From: Olsenella sp. kh2p3 | GTDB taxonomy: Bacteria > Actinomycetota > Coriobacteriia > Coriobacteriales > Atopobiaceae | Direction: 5' to 3' | Length of the DNA: 64,000 nt | Assembly (NCBI GenBank): GCA_900119625.1 | Contig: FPKD01000005.1 | Coordinates: 62,001 to 126,000 of the forward strand | Part shown: positions 33,448-40,476 of the stretch, one piece after another | Layout: each line of letters starts with the position of its first letter | Numbering within the stretch: the stretch's first letter is position 1 | Notes under the pieces: generated by a model | Database searches by the model: none | Seen by the model: only the letters and a program-made list of their open reading frames with translations | What the model was told of the DNA's origin: nothing | Program-made: the position numbers and the translations under genes

Positions 33448-34032
33448 CTAGTCGCAGGCCTTCTCGATGCGATGACGCAGCTCGTCGATGCCCAGGCCGG
33501 TCTGCGCGGAGGTAAGCAGCATCTGCTCGCGCGGCACCTCGAGCTGGCGCGAGAGAAGCGCAACCTGGCGCGTCTGTTTGGGCCGGCTGAGCTTGTCTGC
33601 CTTGGTGAGCGCGACCACAAAGGGCAGGTCGTTTTCGCGGAGGAACGCGAGCATGTCCTGGTCGAGCTTCTGCGCCTCAAGGCGCACGTCGACGAGGGCG
33701 ATGACTAGGTTGAAGCTGCGCTCCTGCGAGAAGTAGCCCGAGATGAGGTCGGCCCAGCGCTGGCGCTCGGCCATCGAGACGCGCGCGTAGCCGTAGCCGG
33801 GCAGGTCGACAAAGCTGATGCCGTCTGCCTCGAAGAAGTTCACGTTGGCCGTCTTGCCCGGCTGCGACGAGACCTTCGCGAGAGCCTTGCGCCCGAGCAG
33901 CTTGTTGAGAAGCGACGACTTGCCCACGTTGGAGCGGCCGACAAAGGCGACCTCGGGCGTGGTGGGGGCGGGGAGCCCGTCGACGGTGCCGTACGAAGCG
34001 ATGAAGCGAGCGTTCTGCAGGTTGAGCGCCAT
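33448..34032 (-). CDS. engB: Ribosome biogenesis GTPase EngB (YsxC/YihA)
   Basis: This 194-residue GTPase has G1 GRSNVGKSS (residues ~32-40), G2 region SSQPGKTANVNF, G3 DLPGYGYA (~76), G4 TKAD (~142) and G5 TSAQTG (~174), all in EngB order. It assists assembly of the 50S subunit. The ATG follows AAAAGAGGACACCACCC. Confidence 0.95.
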   Translation of the reverse strand: MALNLQNARFIASYGTVDGLPAPTTPEVAFVGRSNVGKSSLLNKLLGRKALAKVSSQPGKTANVNFFEADGISFVDLPGYGYARVSMAERQRWADLISGYFSQERSFNLVIALVDVRLEAQKLDQDMLAFLRENDLPFVVALTKADKLSRPKQTRQVALLSRQLEVPREQMLLTSAQTGLGIDELRHRIEKACD

Positions 34033-34555
34033 GGGTGGTGTCCTCTTTTCACGATGCCTTTGGGTGTCGATTCTACCCGAAGCAGCCGGTGCCGCAGCTA
34101 TTCTCGGCTGTGGATTCCTTGCGTTCCAGGTCGAAGGGCCCCCGGACTCCTTGCGTTCCGAGTCCCCCCGGCCTAGATTGCGCGCTCGAGGTGCTGCCGT
34201 ATTACCGAATTACGCACGGCTGAGTTTGGCTTTGTGGAGTCCTGGGGCTTTGTCCGTCTCGCCTTCAGCCGTGCGTAATTCCACGTTCGGAAAAGTCCCG
34301 AGCAGAAAAGTCACAAGCGGAGGTTCTGGAAAGACAGCCCGTAGGGCCGAAAGCCAACTTGATCAAGTGGGACACCGGTTCCCCAGGAAGGACCCCATCT
34401 CCGCCGAGCATTACGCGACCGAGAAGAACGCCTGACAGGAATCTTGCACGGAGCTGTCAAAACTCCTTTGCCGTTCGCCGAGGTTTTTCTCGCGCAGGGC
34501 TAACGCGGAATACCGTGTGCCCACGAATCGCGAGTCGCCGGGAGGAGGAAGGGCT
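34033..34555. other. Intergenic region with an inverted-repeat element
   Basis: No gene is evident in 523 bp. It contains the family-4 element at 34207-34281 and, just before the next gene, GGAGGAGGAAGGGCT as ribosome site. No terminator is clear for either neighbour. Confidence 0.55.
34207..34281. repeat. Palindromic element family 4, left copy
   Basis: Perfect 17-bp terminal inverted repeats, GAATTACGCACGGCTGA … TCAGCCGTGCGTAATTC, span 75 bp. The interior reads GTTTGGCTTTGTGGAGTCC…. The same element in reverse orientation is at 35751-35824, on the other side of the gene between them. Confidence 0.85.
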
Positions 34556-35728
34556 GTGGGGCAGACGTTGTCTGAGGGCTTCTCGGCAGAGGAGCCCGTC
34601 GCGTTCGTAAGCCACGAGTCGGCGAGAATCGCCTGCTGGAATCTTGCCGGACAAGAGGTGGAACGCTGGCCAGTGGGATCAAGTCGACAGTTCCTGCCGT
34701 CTGGCTGCTGCGTTACGGGACAGCGCCAGTTTGGCCGACTCGCCGCCACCGCCAATTTGCACGGGATTGGCTTGGACGCGGGCCCTGTCGAGCTTCTCGT
34801 CCCAACGGCCTCCTCGCGCTCGCGCGGCCGGCGCGCCAACCTTCACGTTTGGCGTGATACCATCCTGCCCGGGAGCTTCCTCGTTGCCGAGAGGCGCCTG
34901 CTGGTGAGCAGCCCCTGCTTCACGGTGCTTCAATTGGGCTGCGCTCGGCGCCCAACGCGCATCACGCAGGAACGGACACGTCGTGAGATGGAGGCGGAAA
35001 GAGAGCTGCGCGCACGCCTTGGCATGCCTGAGCAGGGCTTTTCGATGACGGATCTCCTTGAATGGGAGAACATCTGGCGCCTGGTGTGCCTGGCGCGCAC
35101 CGTCACGGAGTTTGCCGGGACGTATCGGCCGGCAGTGCCTCCTTCCTGCCAGGCGACCTTTGGCCACCCGCCGCTTGCGACCCGAGATGAGATGCGCGCG
35201 TACCTGGCGGGGCTTCCCTCATCGGCGGGTATCATGCGGGCGAGAAGGGCCGTTGAGCTGGGGTTTGATCGTTCCGCATCCCCCATGGAGACTGCGCTGG
35301 CGCTCATGCTGTCGCTTGACGTCGACCTTGGCGGGTTCGGCCTGCCCCGCCCAACGCTTAACCATCCAATCGACGTTGACCCGCTACGGCGTGACCTTGC
35401 GAGCCAGAACCGCATGGAGCTGGACCTTGCGTGGGACGAGGTGCGCCTTACGGCAGAGTATGACGGCGATGACCACCATCCCGTTGAGGATGCCGAGAAG
35501 GCCGCGGAGGACAATGAGCGCCAGAACTCCCTGGTGACGATGGGCCATTCCGTACTGCGCGTACGGTATCCCCAGGTCGTGAATTACTCTCGGCTGGCCC
35601 TTCTCGCGCGCCAGATTGCGCACATCCTTGATGTCGAGCTGGTTCAGCCAACCGACCTGCAGATGATTCGCAGACGGAAGCTCCATGCGGCATTGCTCGT
35701 CCCCCTCGTACAGCGGTACGGCGTATAG
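34556..35728 (+). CDS. Unknown protein with possible PD-(D/E)XK nuclease core (family shared with 48762-49706)
   Basis: This 390-residue protein has an N-terminal motif VAFVSHESARIACWNLAG that parallels IYLGHTTALEYWR in the gene at 48762. The middle has SPMETALALMLSLDVDLGGF. The C-terminal core MELDLAWDEVRLTAEYDGDD has the spacing of a PD-(D/E)XK nuclease (Asp … Glu-x-Asp-Gly), followed by HHPVEDAEKAAEDNERQNSL. That arrangement recalls DUF559/Vsr-like endonucleases. I cannot name the family. Nuclease activity is inference. GGAGGAGGAAGGGCT supports the GTG start. The gene is bracketed by inverted copies of repeat family 4. Confidence 0.62.
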   Translation: MGQTLSEGFSAEEPVAFVSHESARIACWNLAGQEVERWPVGSSRQFLPSGCCVTGQRQFGRLAATANLHGIGLDAGPVELLVPTASSRSRGRRANLHVWRDTILPGSFLVAERRLLVSSPCFTVLQLGCARRPTRITQERTRREMEAERELRARLGMPEQGFSMTDLLEWENIWRLVCLARTVTEFAGTYRPAVPPSCQATFGHPPLATRDEMRAYLAGLPSSAGIMRARRAVELGFDRSASPMETALALMLSLDVDLGGFGLPRPTLNHPIDVDPLRRDLASQNRMELDLAWDEVRLTAEYDGDDHHPVEDAEKAAEDNERQNSLVTMGHSVLRVRYPQVVNYSRLALLARQIAHILDVELVQPTDLQMIRRRKLHAALLVPLVQRYGV

Positions 35729-35750
35729 GGTTGACGCTGCCGCACTACCG

Positions 35751-35824
35751 TATTACGCACGGCTGAAGGAGGAGACCGCAAAACCGCAGGACCACACAAA
35801 GCCAAACTCAACCGTGCGTAATTC
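35751..35824. repeat. Palindromic element family 4, right copy (inverted)
   Basis: TATTACGCACGGCTGAAGG … CTCAACCGTGCGTAATTC. Read on the minus strand, its interior (GTTGAGTTTGGCTTTGTGTG) matches the left copy at 34207-34281. The arms have one mismatch. Confidence 0.85.
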
Positions 35825-35935
35825 TCGGTAGGCGGGCGGGTCCGGGGTCCCGCCCGGGGCCCCGCCCGAGAAGACCCCGCAGCGTCCCACTGCCCGAGAA
35901 GACCTCGCAGCGCGCGATTCCCCAGCAAGTCGGGG

Positions 35936-35941
35936 TAGAAT
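35936..35941 (+). promoter_or_regulatory. -10-like TAGAAT upstream of the small membrane protein
   Basis: TAGAAT sits 39 bp before the proposed start. The same hexamer precedes the genes at 27671 and 61377, so it may be the usual -10 in this genome. No convincing -35 is seen here. Confidence 0.35.
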
Positions 35942-35979
35942 GGCCAGGAAACCATACCTGCGAGAAGAACGGAGCGCAC

Positions 35980-36213
35980 ACGGGTACCAAGGACAAAATA
36001 CCTGGCGAGCAGCCCAAGCGCTCCATTCTCGTCACGCTGCTCATCGCCGCGGCCATCGCCCTTCTCGCGGGCTTTCTGGCGTGGGGTGTTCCCTCGCTGC
36101 TCAAGGCGGGTGCGCGCGAGGACGAGCAGGACACCTTCGCAGTCCAGGGCTTTGACTCCCAAGGCGCCAGCAATCGGATCACCGAGGAGCCCCCGCAAGC
36201 CGTCTCCGCATAG
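35980..36213 (+). CDS. Small single-span membrane protein, apparent non-ATG (ACG) start
   Basis: The frame encodes about 77 residues: TGTKDKIPGEQPKR, then a strong transmembrane helix SILVTLLIAAAIALLAGFLA, then an acidic tail ending EEPPQAVSA. No ATG, GTG or TTG lies in frame between the putative promoter (35936) and the helix. GGAG at 35971 is five bases from an ACG codon at 35980, exactly where a start is expected. Either ACG is used, or the ATG has mutated (one base) or been miscalled. Function unknown. It lies upstream of uppP. Confidence 0.5.
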   Translation, partial: TGTKDKIPGEQPKRSILVTLLIAAAIALLAGFLAWGVPSLLKAGAREDEQDTFAVQGFDSQGASNRITEEPPQAVSA

Positions 36214-36273
36214 TTTTTCGCTGAATGAGACGAAGGGGCTGTCCCGTTGTCTCACGTAGTTTTTCGCTGAATG
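36211..36273. repeat. 17-bp direct repeats around a REP-like palindrome (family 5)
   Basis: TAGTTTTTCGCTGAATG occurs at 36211-36227 and 36257-36273. Between them is an imperfect palindrome, TGAGACGAAGGGG-CTGT-CCCGTTGTCTCA (36226-36254). It resembles the perfect palindrome at 44162-44190. Confidence 0.75.
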
Positions 36274-36372
36274 CCCGCCGTCTGCGCCGCGCGTGGCGGA
36301 GTGCCCCCTCATTATTAGTACGTTATCCAGCAAGCGCGCCGCGTCCGGCGGCTCGCGCACGAAGGGGGAATC

Positions 36373-37356
36373 GTGGATCTTCTCGAGCTACTCAAGGCAG
36401 CGGTCTATGGCGTGGTCGAGGGCATTACCGAATGGCTGCCCGTCTCGTCCACGGGGCACATGCTCCTTGTCCAGCAGTTCATGCCGCTCAGCGTCTCGAA
36501 GGACTTCTGGGACATGTTCCTCGTGGTGATCCAGCTCGGCGCCATCATCGCCGTCCTCGTCGCCTTCTTCCACGAGCTCAATCCCTTCTCGCGCACCAAG
36601 TCTGCCGGCGAGCGACGCTCGACCTGGACGCTCTGGGCAAAGACCATCGTCGCCTGCGTCCCTGCGGCTGTTGTCGGCCTTCCTCTTGACGACTGGATCG
36701 AGGACCACCTGGGCAGCCCCTTCGTGATCGCCGCCGCACTCATCTTCTACGGCATTGCCTTCATCGTGATTGAGACCGTCCGCGAGAGCCGCGCACAGCG
36801 CTTGATGGCCGAGCCCGCCGCAGGCTCCACCGTTGCGACAAGCGCGACCGGTGCGTACCGCCCGCGCCACTTCTCCGGCTCTGACAACGGCGCGTCCCAG
36901 CCGCAGCAGGAGCTCACGGTCTCGCAGGTGGCAGACGCGGACGCCCGCATCCAGAACATTGACGACCTCGACTGGAAGACGGCCCTGGGCATTGGCCTCT
37001 TCCAGGTGCTCTCCATCGTCCCCGGCACCTCGCGCTCCGGCTCCACCATCATCGGCGGCCTCATCCTGGGGTGCTCGCGCACCGTTGTGGCGCAGTTCAC
37101 GTTCTACCTGGCCATCCCCGTTATGGTGGGTGCGTCCGGTCTGCGCCTGGTGAAGTACTTCCTCAAGGGCAACACGTTCTCCGGCACCGAGGCAGCCATT
37201 CTCCTTACGGGCTGTGTCGTGGCCTTTGTGGTATCGCTTGCGGCTATCCGCTTCCTCATGGGCTTTGTGAAGAAGCACGACTTCAAGCCCTTCGGCTGGT
37301 ACCGCATTGTGCTGGGCGTCGCCGTTATCGCATACTTCGCGCTGGTGGCGGCCTAG
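36373..37356 (+). CDS. uppP: Undecaprenyl-diphosphate phosphatase (UppP/BacA)
   Basis: This 327-residue polytopic membrane enzyme recycles undecaprenyl pyrophosphate for peptidoglycan synthesis. Catalytic motifs are [15 protein letters not shown] (residues ~15-29) and [11 protein letters not shown] (~225). It is about 55 residues longer than most homologues, because of a hydrophilic insert (residues ~140-195) between helices. GTG start with AAGGGGGAATC ahead. A GC-rich hairpin (GGCGCTGGC/GCCAGCGCC) overlaps the stop codon. Confidence 0.94.
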   Translation: MDLLELLKAAVYGVVEGITEWLPVSSTGHMLLVQQFMPLSVSKDFWDMFLVVIQLGAIIAVLVAFFHELNPFSRTKSAGERRSTWTLWAKTIVACVPAAVVGLPLDDWIEDHLGSPFVIAAALIFYGIAFIVIETVRESRAQRLMAEPAAGSTVATSATGAYRPRHFSGSDNGASQPQQELTVSQVADADARIQNIDDLDWKTALGIGLFQVLSIVPGTSRSGSTIIGGLILGCSRTVVAQFTFYLAIPVMVGASGLRLVKYFLKGNTFSGTEAAILLTGCVVAFVVSLAAIRFLMGFVKKHDFKPFGWYRIVLGVAVIAYFALVAA

Positions 37357-37379
37357 GCGCTGGCGCAGACGCCAGCGCC
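37356..37379 (+). terminator. GC-rich hairpin overlapping the uppP stop codon
   Basis: GGCGCTGGC (37356-37364) pairs with GCCAGCGCC (37371-37379). The stem begins on the last base of the TAG. No T-run. Confidence 0.5.
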
Positions 37380-37434
37380 GACGCTGCAACCGCCGGCAGG
37401 CGAGAAGAACAAACGGCCGAGAGGAGCGCGCATC

Positions 37435-38355
37435 ATGCTCAAGGAGCGCGAGGGCTACATACCGTTTGCGGGATACCAGACCTACTACCGGGTGGCGGGG
37501 GAGTGCCAGCCGGGCAGGCTGCCCCTTCTCGTCCTGCATGGCGGTCCGGGTGCTGCCCACTACTACTTGCAGTCCCTTGACGGCATTGCCGAGAAGTATG
37601 GTCGCGCCGTTGTCTACTACGACCAGATCTCCTGCGGCCGGTCCAAGACGCCGCCCATGCCGGAACGCTGGGGCTGCTCGCTCTTCCTCGACGAGCTGGC
37701 CTGCGTCCGCGAGCACCTCGCCACGCACTTTGGCTGGGACCGCCTGCACGTCCTGGGCCAGAGCTGGGGCGGCATGCTCGCCATGATGTACGCCATCGGC
37801 GAGCCCTGGCACGCGCACGGCCACGACGGCCTGGCGTCCATGGTGGTTGCCAGTTCTCCCGCAAGCATGGACCTGTGGCTCCACGAGGCCATACGCCTTC
37901 GCCACTACCTGCCGCGCGAGATGGACGAGGCCCTCGCGCAGGCGGACGTCGACGGTGACTACACCCGCCCCGAGGTCCGCGTGGCGACGGCCGAGTACTA
38001 CCGCCGCCACGTCTCGAAGGTTCCCGAGGACGAGAGGCCCGCGCATCTTCACAGCCCGGAACCCGACCCGGTGGGCGACGAGTGCTACCACTTCATGCAG
38101 GGCATGAGCGAGTTCGTGGTCACGGGCGCGCTCTCGCACTGGAGCGTGGTGGACCAGCTGCCCACGATTGACGTCCCAACGCTCGTGACCTCGGGCGCGG
38201 CGGACGAGTGCACGCCGCTTGTGGCCAAGCAGGTGGCAGACGGCATCCCCGGCTCCCGCTGGGAGCTCTTTCCCGACGGCACCCACTGGGTCCACGGCGA
38301 GCAGCCCGAGCGCTACAACGCGGTGGTCGAGCGCTTCCTCGAGGAGCACGAGTAG
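37435..38355 (+). CDS. pip: Prolyl aminopeptidase / proline iminopeptidase (S33 alpha/beta hydrolase)
   Basis: This 306-residue enzyme releases N-terminal proline from peptides. It has the oxyanion motif LHGGPGAAHYYL (~residue 35), nucleophile elbow GQSWGGML (Ser ~105), catalytic Asp in TSGAADECTP (~257) and His in PDGTHWVHGE (~284). The start is supported by GAGAGGAGCGCGCATC. It forms part of the peptide-degrading set in this window. Confidence 0.9.
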   Translation: MLKEREGYIPFAGYQTYYRVAGECQPGRLPLLVLHGGPGAAHYYLQSLDGIAEKYGRAVVYYDQISCGRSKTPPMPERWGCSLFLDELACVREHLATHFGWDRLHVLGQSWGGMLAMMYAIGEPWHAHGHDGLASMVVASSPASMDLWLHEAIRLRHYLPREMDEALAQADVDGDYTRPEVRVATAEYYRRHVSKVPEDERPAHLHSPEPDPVGDECYHFMQGMSEFVVTGALSHWSVVDQLPTIDVPTLVTSGAADECTPLVAKQVADGIPGSRWELFPDGTHWVHGEQPERYNAVVERFLEEHE

Positions 38356-38428
38356 CGCGAGCAGCCGCGGCCTCCGCGCAGGTCGCCGCCCGGTGCCGCC
38401 GCCCGTTGCCCGGCGGCCGGCGTCCCAG

Positions 38429-39532
38429 CTACGACGCCATCTTTGTGAGCGCGTAGAACTTGCCCGTGGATGAGCTGGCAAGCGTGTCGGCGTCCCAGGT
38501 TTTTGCCGTCACGCTGCTCGACGTGGGGTCGTGCACGGTGTAGGTGCCGTCGGAGCCCTGCTCAACAATCAAGATCCAGTGCTCGTACGAAGTGAGGCTG
38601 TCTGCCCTGACCTCCATGGCAAGCACCGTCCCAGACGTAAGCACCGTCGAGATGTTGTCCGCCGAGGTGTCGTAGGTGTGATAGACCACGCCCAGCGAGT
38701 TGGCCTCGGTGGTGAAGAAGTCGCCGCTCATACCGGAGTCACCGGTGGCCAGGCCGTCCTTCTCGGCCAGCGCGGCAATGGTCGCGGGCGTGTTGTCGGT
38801 CGAGCCGGTAAGGCCAATCGTCGCCATGGCCATAACCGTGGGGCCAGAACCCGTCACTGCAAGCGCGCTGCCGGCGTAGTCCACGGCACCCCAGCGGGAA
38901 TCCCAGTCGAAGAGCTGCGGATAGCTGCCAACCGATGCCTCCTCGCCATAGGCCTGCGCCGTCTTGTCGGACTCCAGGTAGCCGGCGACAAGCGAGACGG
39001 CGTCCGGCTCGTTGAGCGCCAGCTCAACCAGGCGCTCGTCCGGGTACTGGTCCGCGTTGCTCGCAATCTGGGCGATCTGGTCGTCCTGGTCAAGCCGGGC
39101 AGTAAGCTCCTGCGAGAGGCTGTCCGAGATGCCCGTGGCCACGCGGGGCTTCTCGGCTTCGGTCTCTTCCTGCTGCTGGGCGGCGTTGTTCGCGACGCAG
39201 CTGGACACCGCAAAGACGAGAAGCACAACGGCGAGAATGGCCAGCACCAGCGCGAGCACCATGCGGGCGTCAAAGCCGCCAATGCGCCGGCGGCGCCCCG
39301 CGTTGCCAAAGTCGATGCTGCGGCTGCGCAGCTCGTAGCCGTGCTGCCTGTTGCCACGCGACCCAGAGTTGAGGGGGCGCTGCTGGCGCGGCCGCCCGGC
39401 CCCGCTCATCCCACGCCCATTGCGCGAGCTGTTGCCCCTGCGTGACGGTCCCTCTCCGCTATATGGGCGCGAGCTGCGGGAACGCCCCGCGTCTCGCTGG
39501 GGCCTCTGGGACCTGCCGTCGGAATACTCCAT
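38429..39532 (-). CDS. C39-like peptidase-fold protein lacking the catalytic cysteine
   Basis: This 367-residue protein has an Arg/Ser/Gly-rich basic cytoplasmic N-terminus (~1-95) and one transmembrane helix (MVLALVLAILAVVLLVFAVS, ~100). The extracytoplasmic C39_2-like domain reads QLFDWDSRWGAVDYAGSALA followed by VTGSGPTVMAMA. In active relatives this box is SGCGPTCxAM; the cysteine nucleophile is Ser here. The later His (SYEHWILIVE) and Asp (TVHDPT) remain. It is probably a pseudo-enzyme with a binding role at the cell wall. The ATG at 39532 follows AAGGAGGGGGTC. Confidence 0.78.
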   Translation of the reverse strand: MEYSDGRSQRPQRDAGRSRSSRPYSGEGPSRRGNSSRNGRGMSGAGRPRQQRPLNSGSRGNRQHGYELRSRSIDFGNAGRRRRIGGFDARMVLALVLAILAVVLLVFAVSSCVANNAAQQQEETEAEKPRVATGISDSLSQELTARLDQDDQIAQIASNADQYPDERLVELALNEPDAVSLVAGYLESDKTAQAYGEEASVGSYPQLFDWDSRWGAVDYAGSALAVTGSGPTVMAMATIGLTGSTDNTPATIAALAEKDGLATGDSGMSGDFFTTEANSLGVVYHTYDTSADNISTVLTSGTVLAMEVRADSLTSYEHWILIVEQGSDGTYTVHDPTSSSVTAKTWDADTLASSSTGKFYALTKMAS

Positions 39533-39911
39533 GACCCCCTCCTTGCGTAGCGCGCGGGCTTGCGGCACGTGGTCGTGCTCAAGGTCGATGCAGCTTTACG
39601 AATGGACGACATCTTGGGCCGGCCATTCGGAATGCCACCTCACATGTCATGTATGCACTATAAGACAGCGTTGCGTTTGCGGCATGCGAGAGTCCCCCGA
39701 GTGGTGCCAATGCGATAAAACAAGTACTCAAGCGGCGCGGCGTTGGCCTCTCGCTGAGAAGCGCCTCTCGCATTCTGCAGGTATGGTGCATGTGTGACCC
39801 CTGTGTGAACGCGTACATATGAGTCAACTTTGATACGTATAATCCGAAGCAAGTATTCACCATTACTAGTGGTGGAACGAAAGGTAGCACCTGTTAGTTG
39901 AGGGGCGTCAC
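39533..39911. other. Divergent intergenic region before argR
   Basis: About 380 bp without a gene, A+T-richer than its neighbours. It holds the upstream region of the C39-like gene (minus strand) and the argR promoter (TATAAT at 39838-39843). ARG-box-like A/T-rich 18-mers are expected but I cannot single one out reliably. Confidence 0.5.
39838..39843 (+). promoter_or_regulatory. -10 box of the argR promoter
   Basis: A perfect TATAAT lies 68 bp before the argR start, in an A+T-rich stretch. No clear -35 sequence is found at 16-18 bp. Confidence 0.45.
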
Positions 39912-40346
39912 GTGGCTAAGCAGAGAAACGACAGACAAGAGGCCATAAGGCAGATAATTCGTGAGAAGTCTATTCGCACCCAGCGCGCACTGGTGGAAGA
40001 GCTCCAGGAGTTGGGCTTCTCGTGCACGCAGGCAACGGTCTCGAGAGACATCACCGAGATGGGCCTGCGCAAGCTCCCTGAGGGTATCTACGTACTCTCC
40101 GAAGACCTCCACTTGCAGCGCATGCTCTCCGAGTTTGTGGTGGACGTGCTCCGGGCCGAGAACCTCGTGGTGATCAAGTGCCAGCCGGGAACTGCCTCGG
40201 GCGTGGCCGCTGCCATCGACGGCGCCGCGCTCTCCCACGCGCTGGGCTCCGTCGCCGGCAACGACACGGTGCTTGTGGTTGCGGTTGACGGCAAGCAGGC
40301 CGCCGACCTGCAGGCGCTTGTGAAGAAGCTCGGCAGCTCCAAGTAG
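39912..40346 (+). CDS. argR: Arginine repressor ArgR
   Basis: This 144-residue regulator has an N-terminal winged helix (RTQRALVEELQELGFSCTQA + TVSRDITEMG, residues ~22-51) and a C-terminal oligomerisation and arginine-binding domain (GTASGVAAAIDG … VAGNDTVLVVAVDGKQAADL). It would repress arg genes and may control arginine catabolism. No arg genes are adjacent. The GTG start is used (VAKQRNDRQ), with GAGGGGCGTCAC upstream. Confidence 0.93.
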   Translation: MAKQRNDRQEAIRQIIREKSIRTQRALVEELQELGFSCTQATVSRDITEMGLRKLPEGIYVLSEDLHLQRMLSEFVVDVLRAENLVVIKCQPGTASGVAAAIDGAALSHALGSVAGNDTVLVVAVDGKQAADLQALVKKLGSSK

Positions 40347-40411
40347 CACCTCTGCCGGCAGCGCCGCCTGGCTGGCGAGAAGGACTGGCGAGAAGAACCA
40401 TCGTCACAGAG

Positions 40412-40443
40412 AAGGGCCCCGGCGCATCGCCGAGGCCCCTTTC
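40412..40443. terminator. Bidirectional terminator between argR and the PBP gene
   Basis: The stem AAGGGccccGGCG / CGCCgaggCCCCTT with loop CAT is followed by TT on one side and AA-rich sequence on the other. It suits the two converging genes. Confidence 0.65.
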
Positions 40444-40476
40444 ATGTTCTGCGCGGGCGCAGCTCCGCCTTGAGCG

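Noticed and set aside
33018..33680. 220-residue extended form of the small unknown protein
   Set aside because: The upstream part overlaps engB in another frame and looks like a shadow. The ATG at 33368 has a clear AAGGAG.
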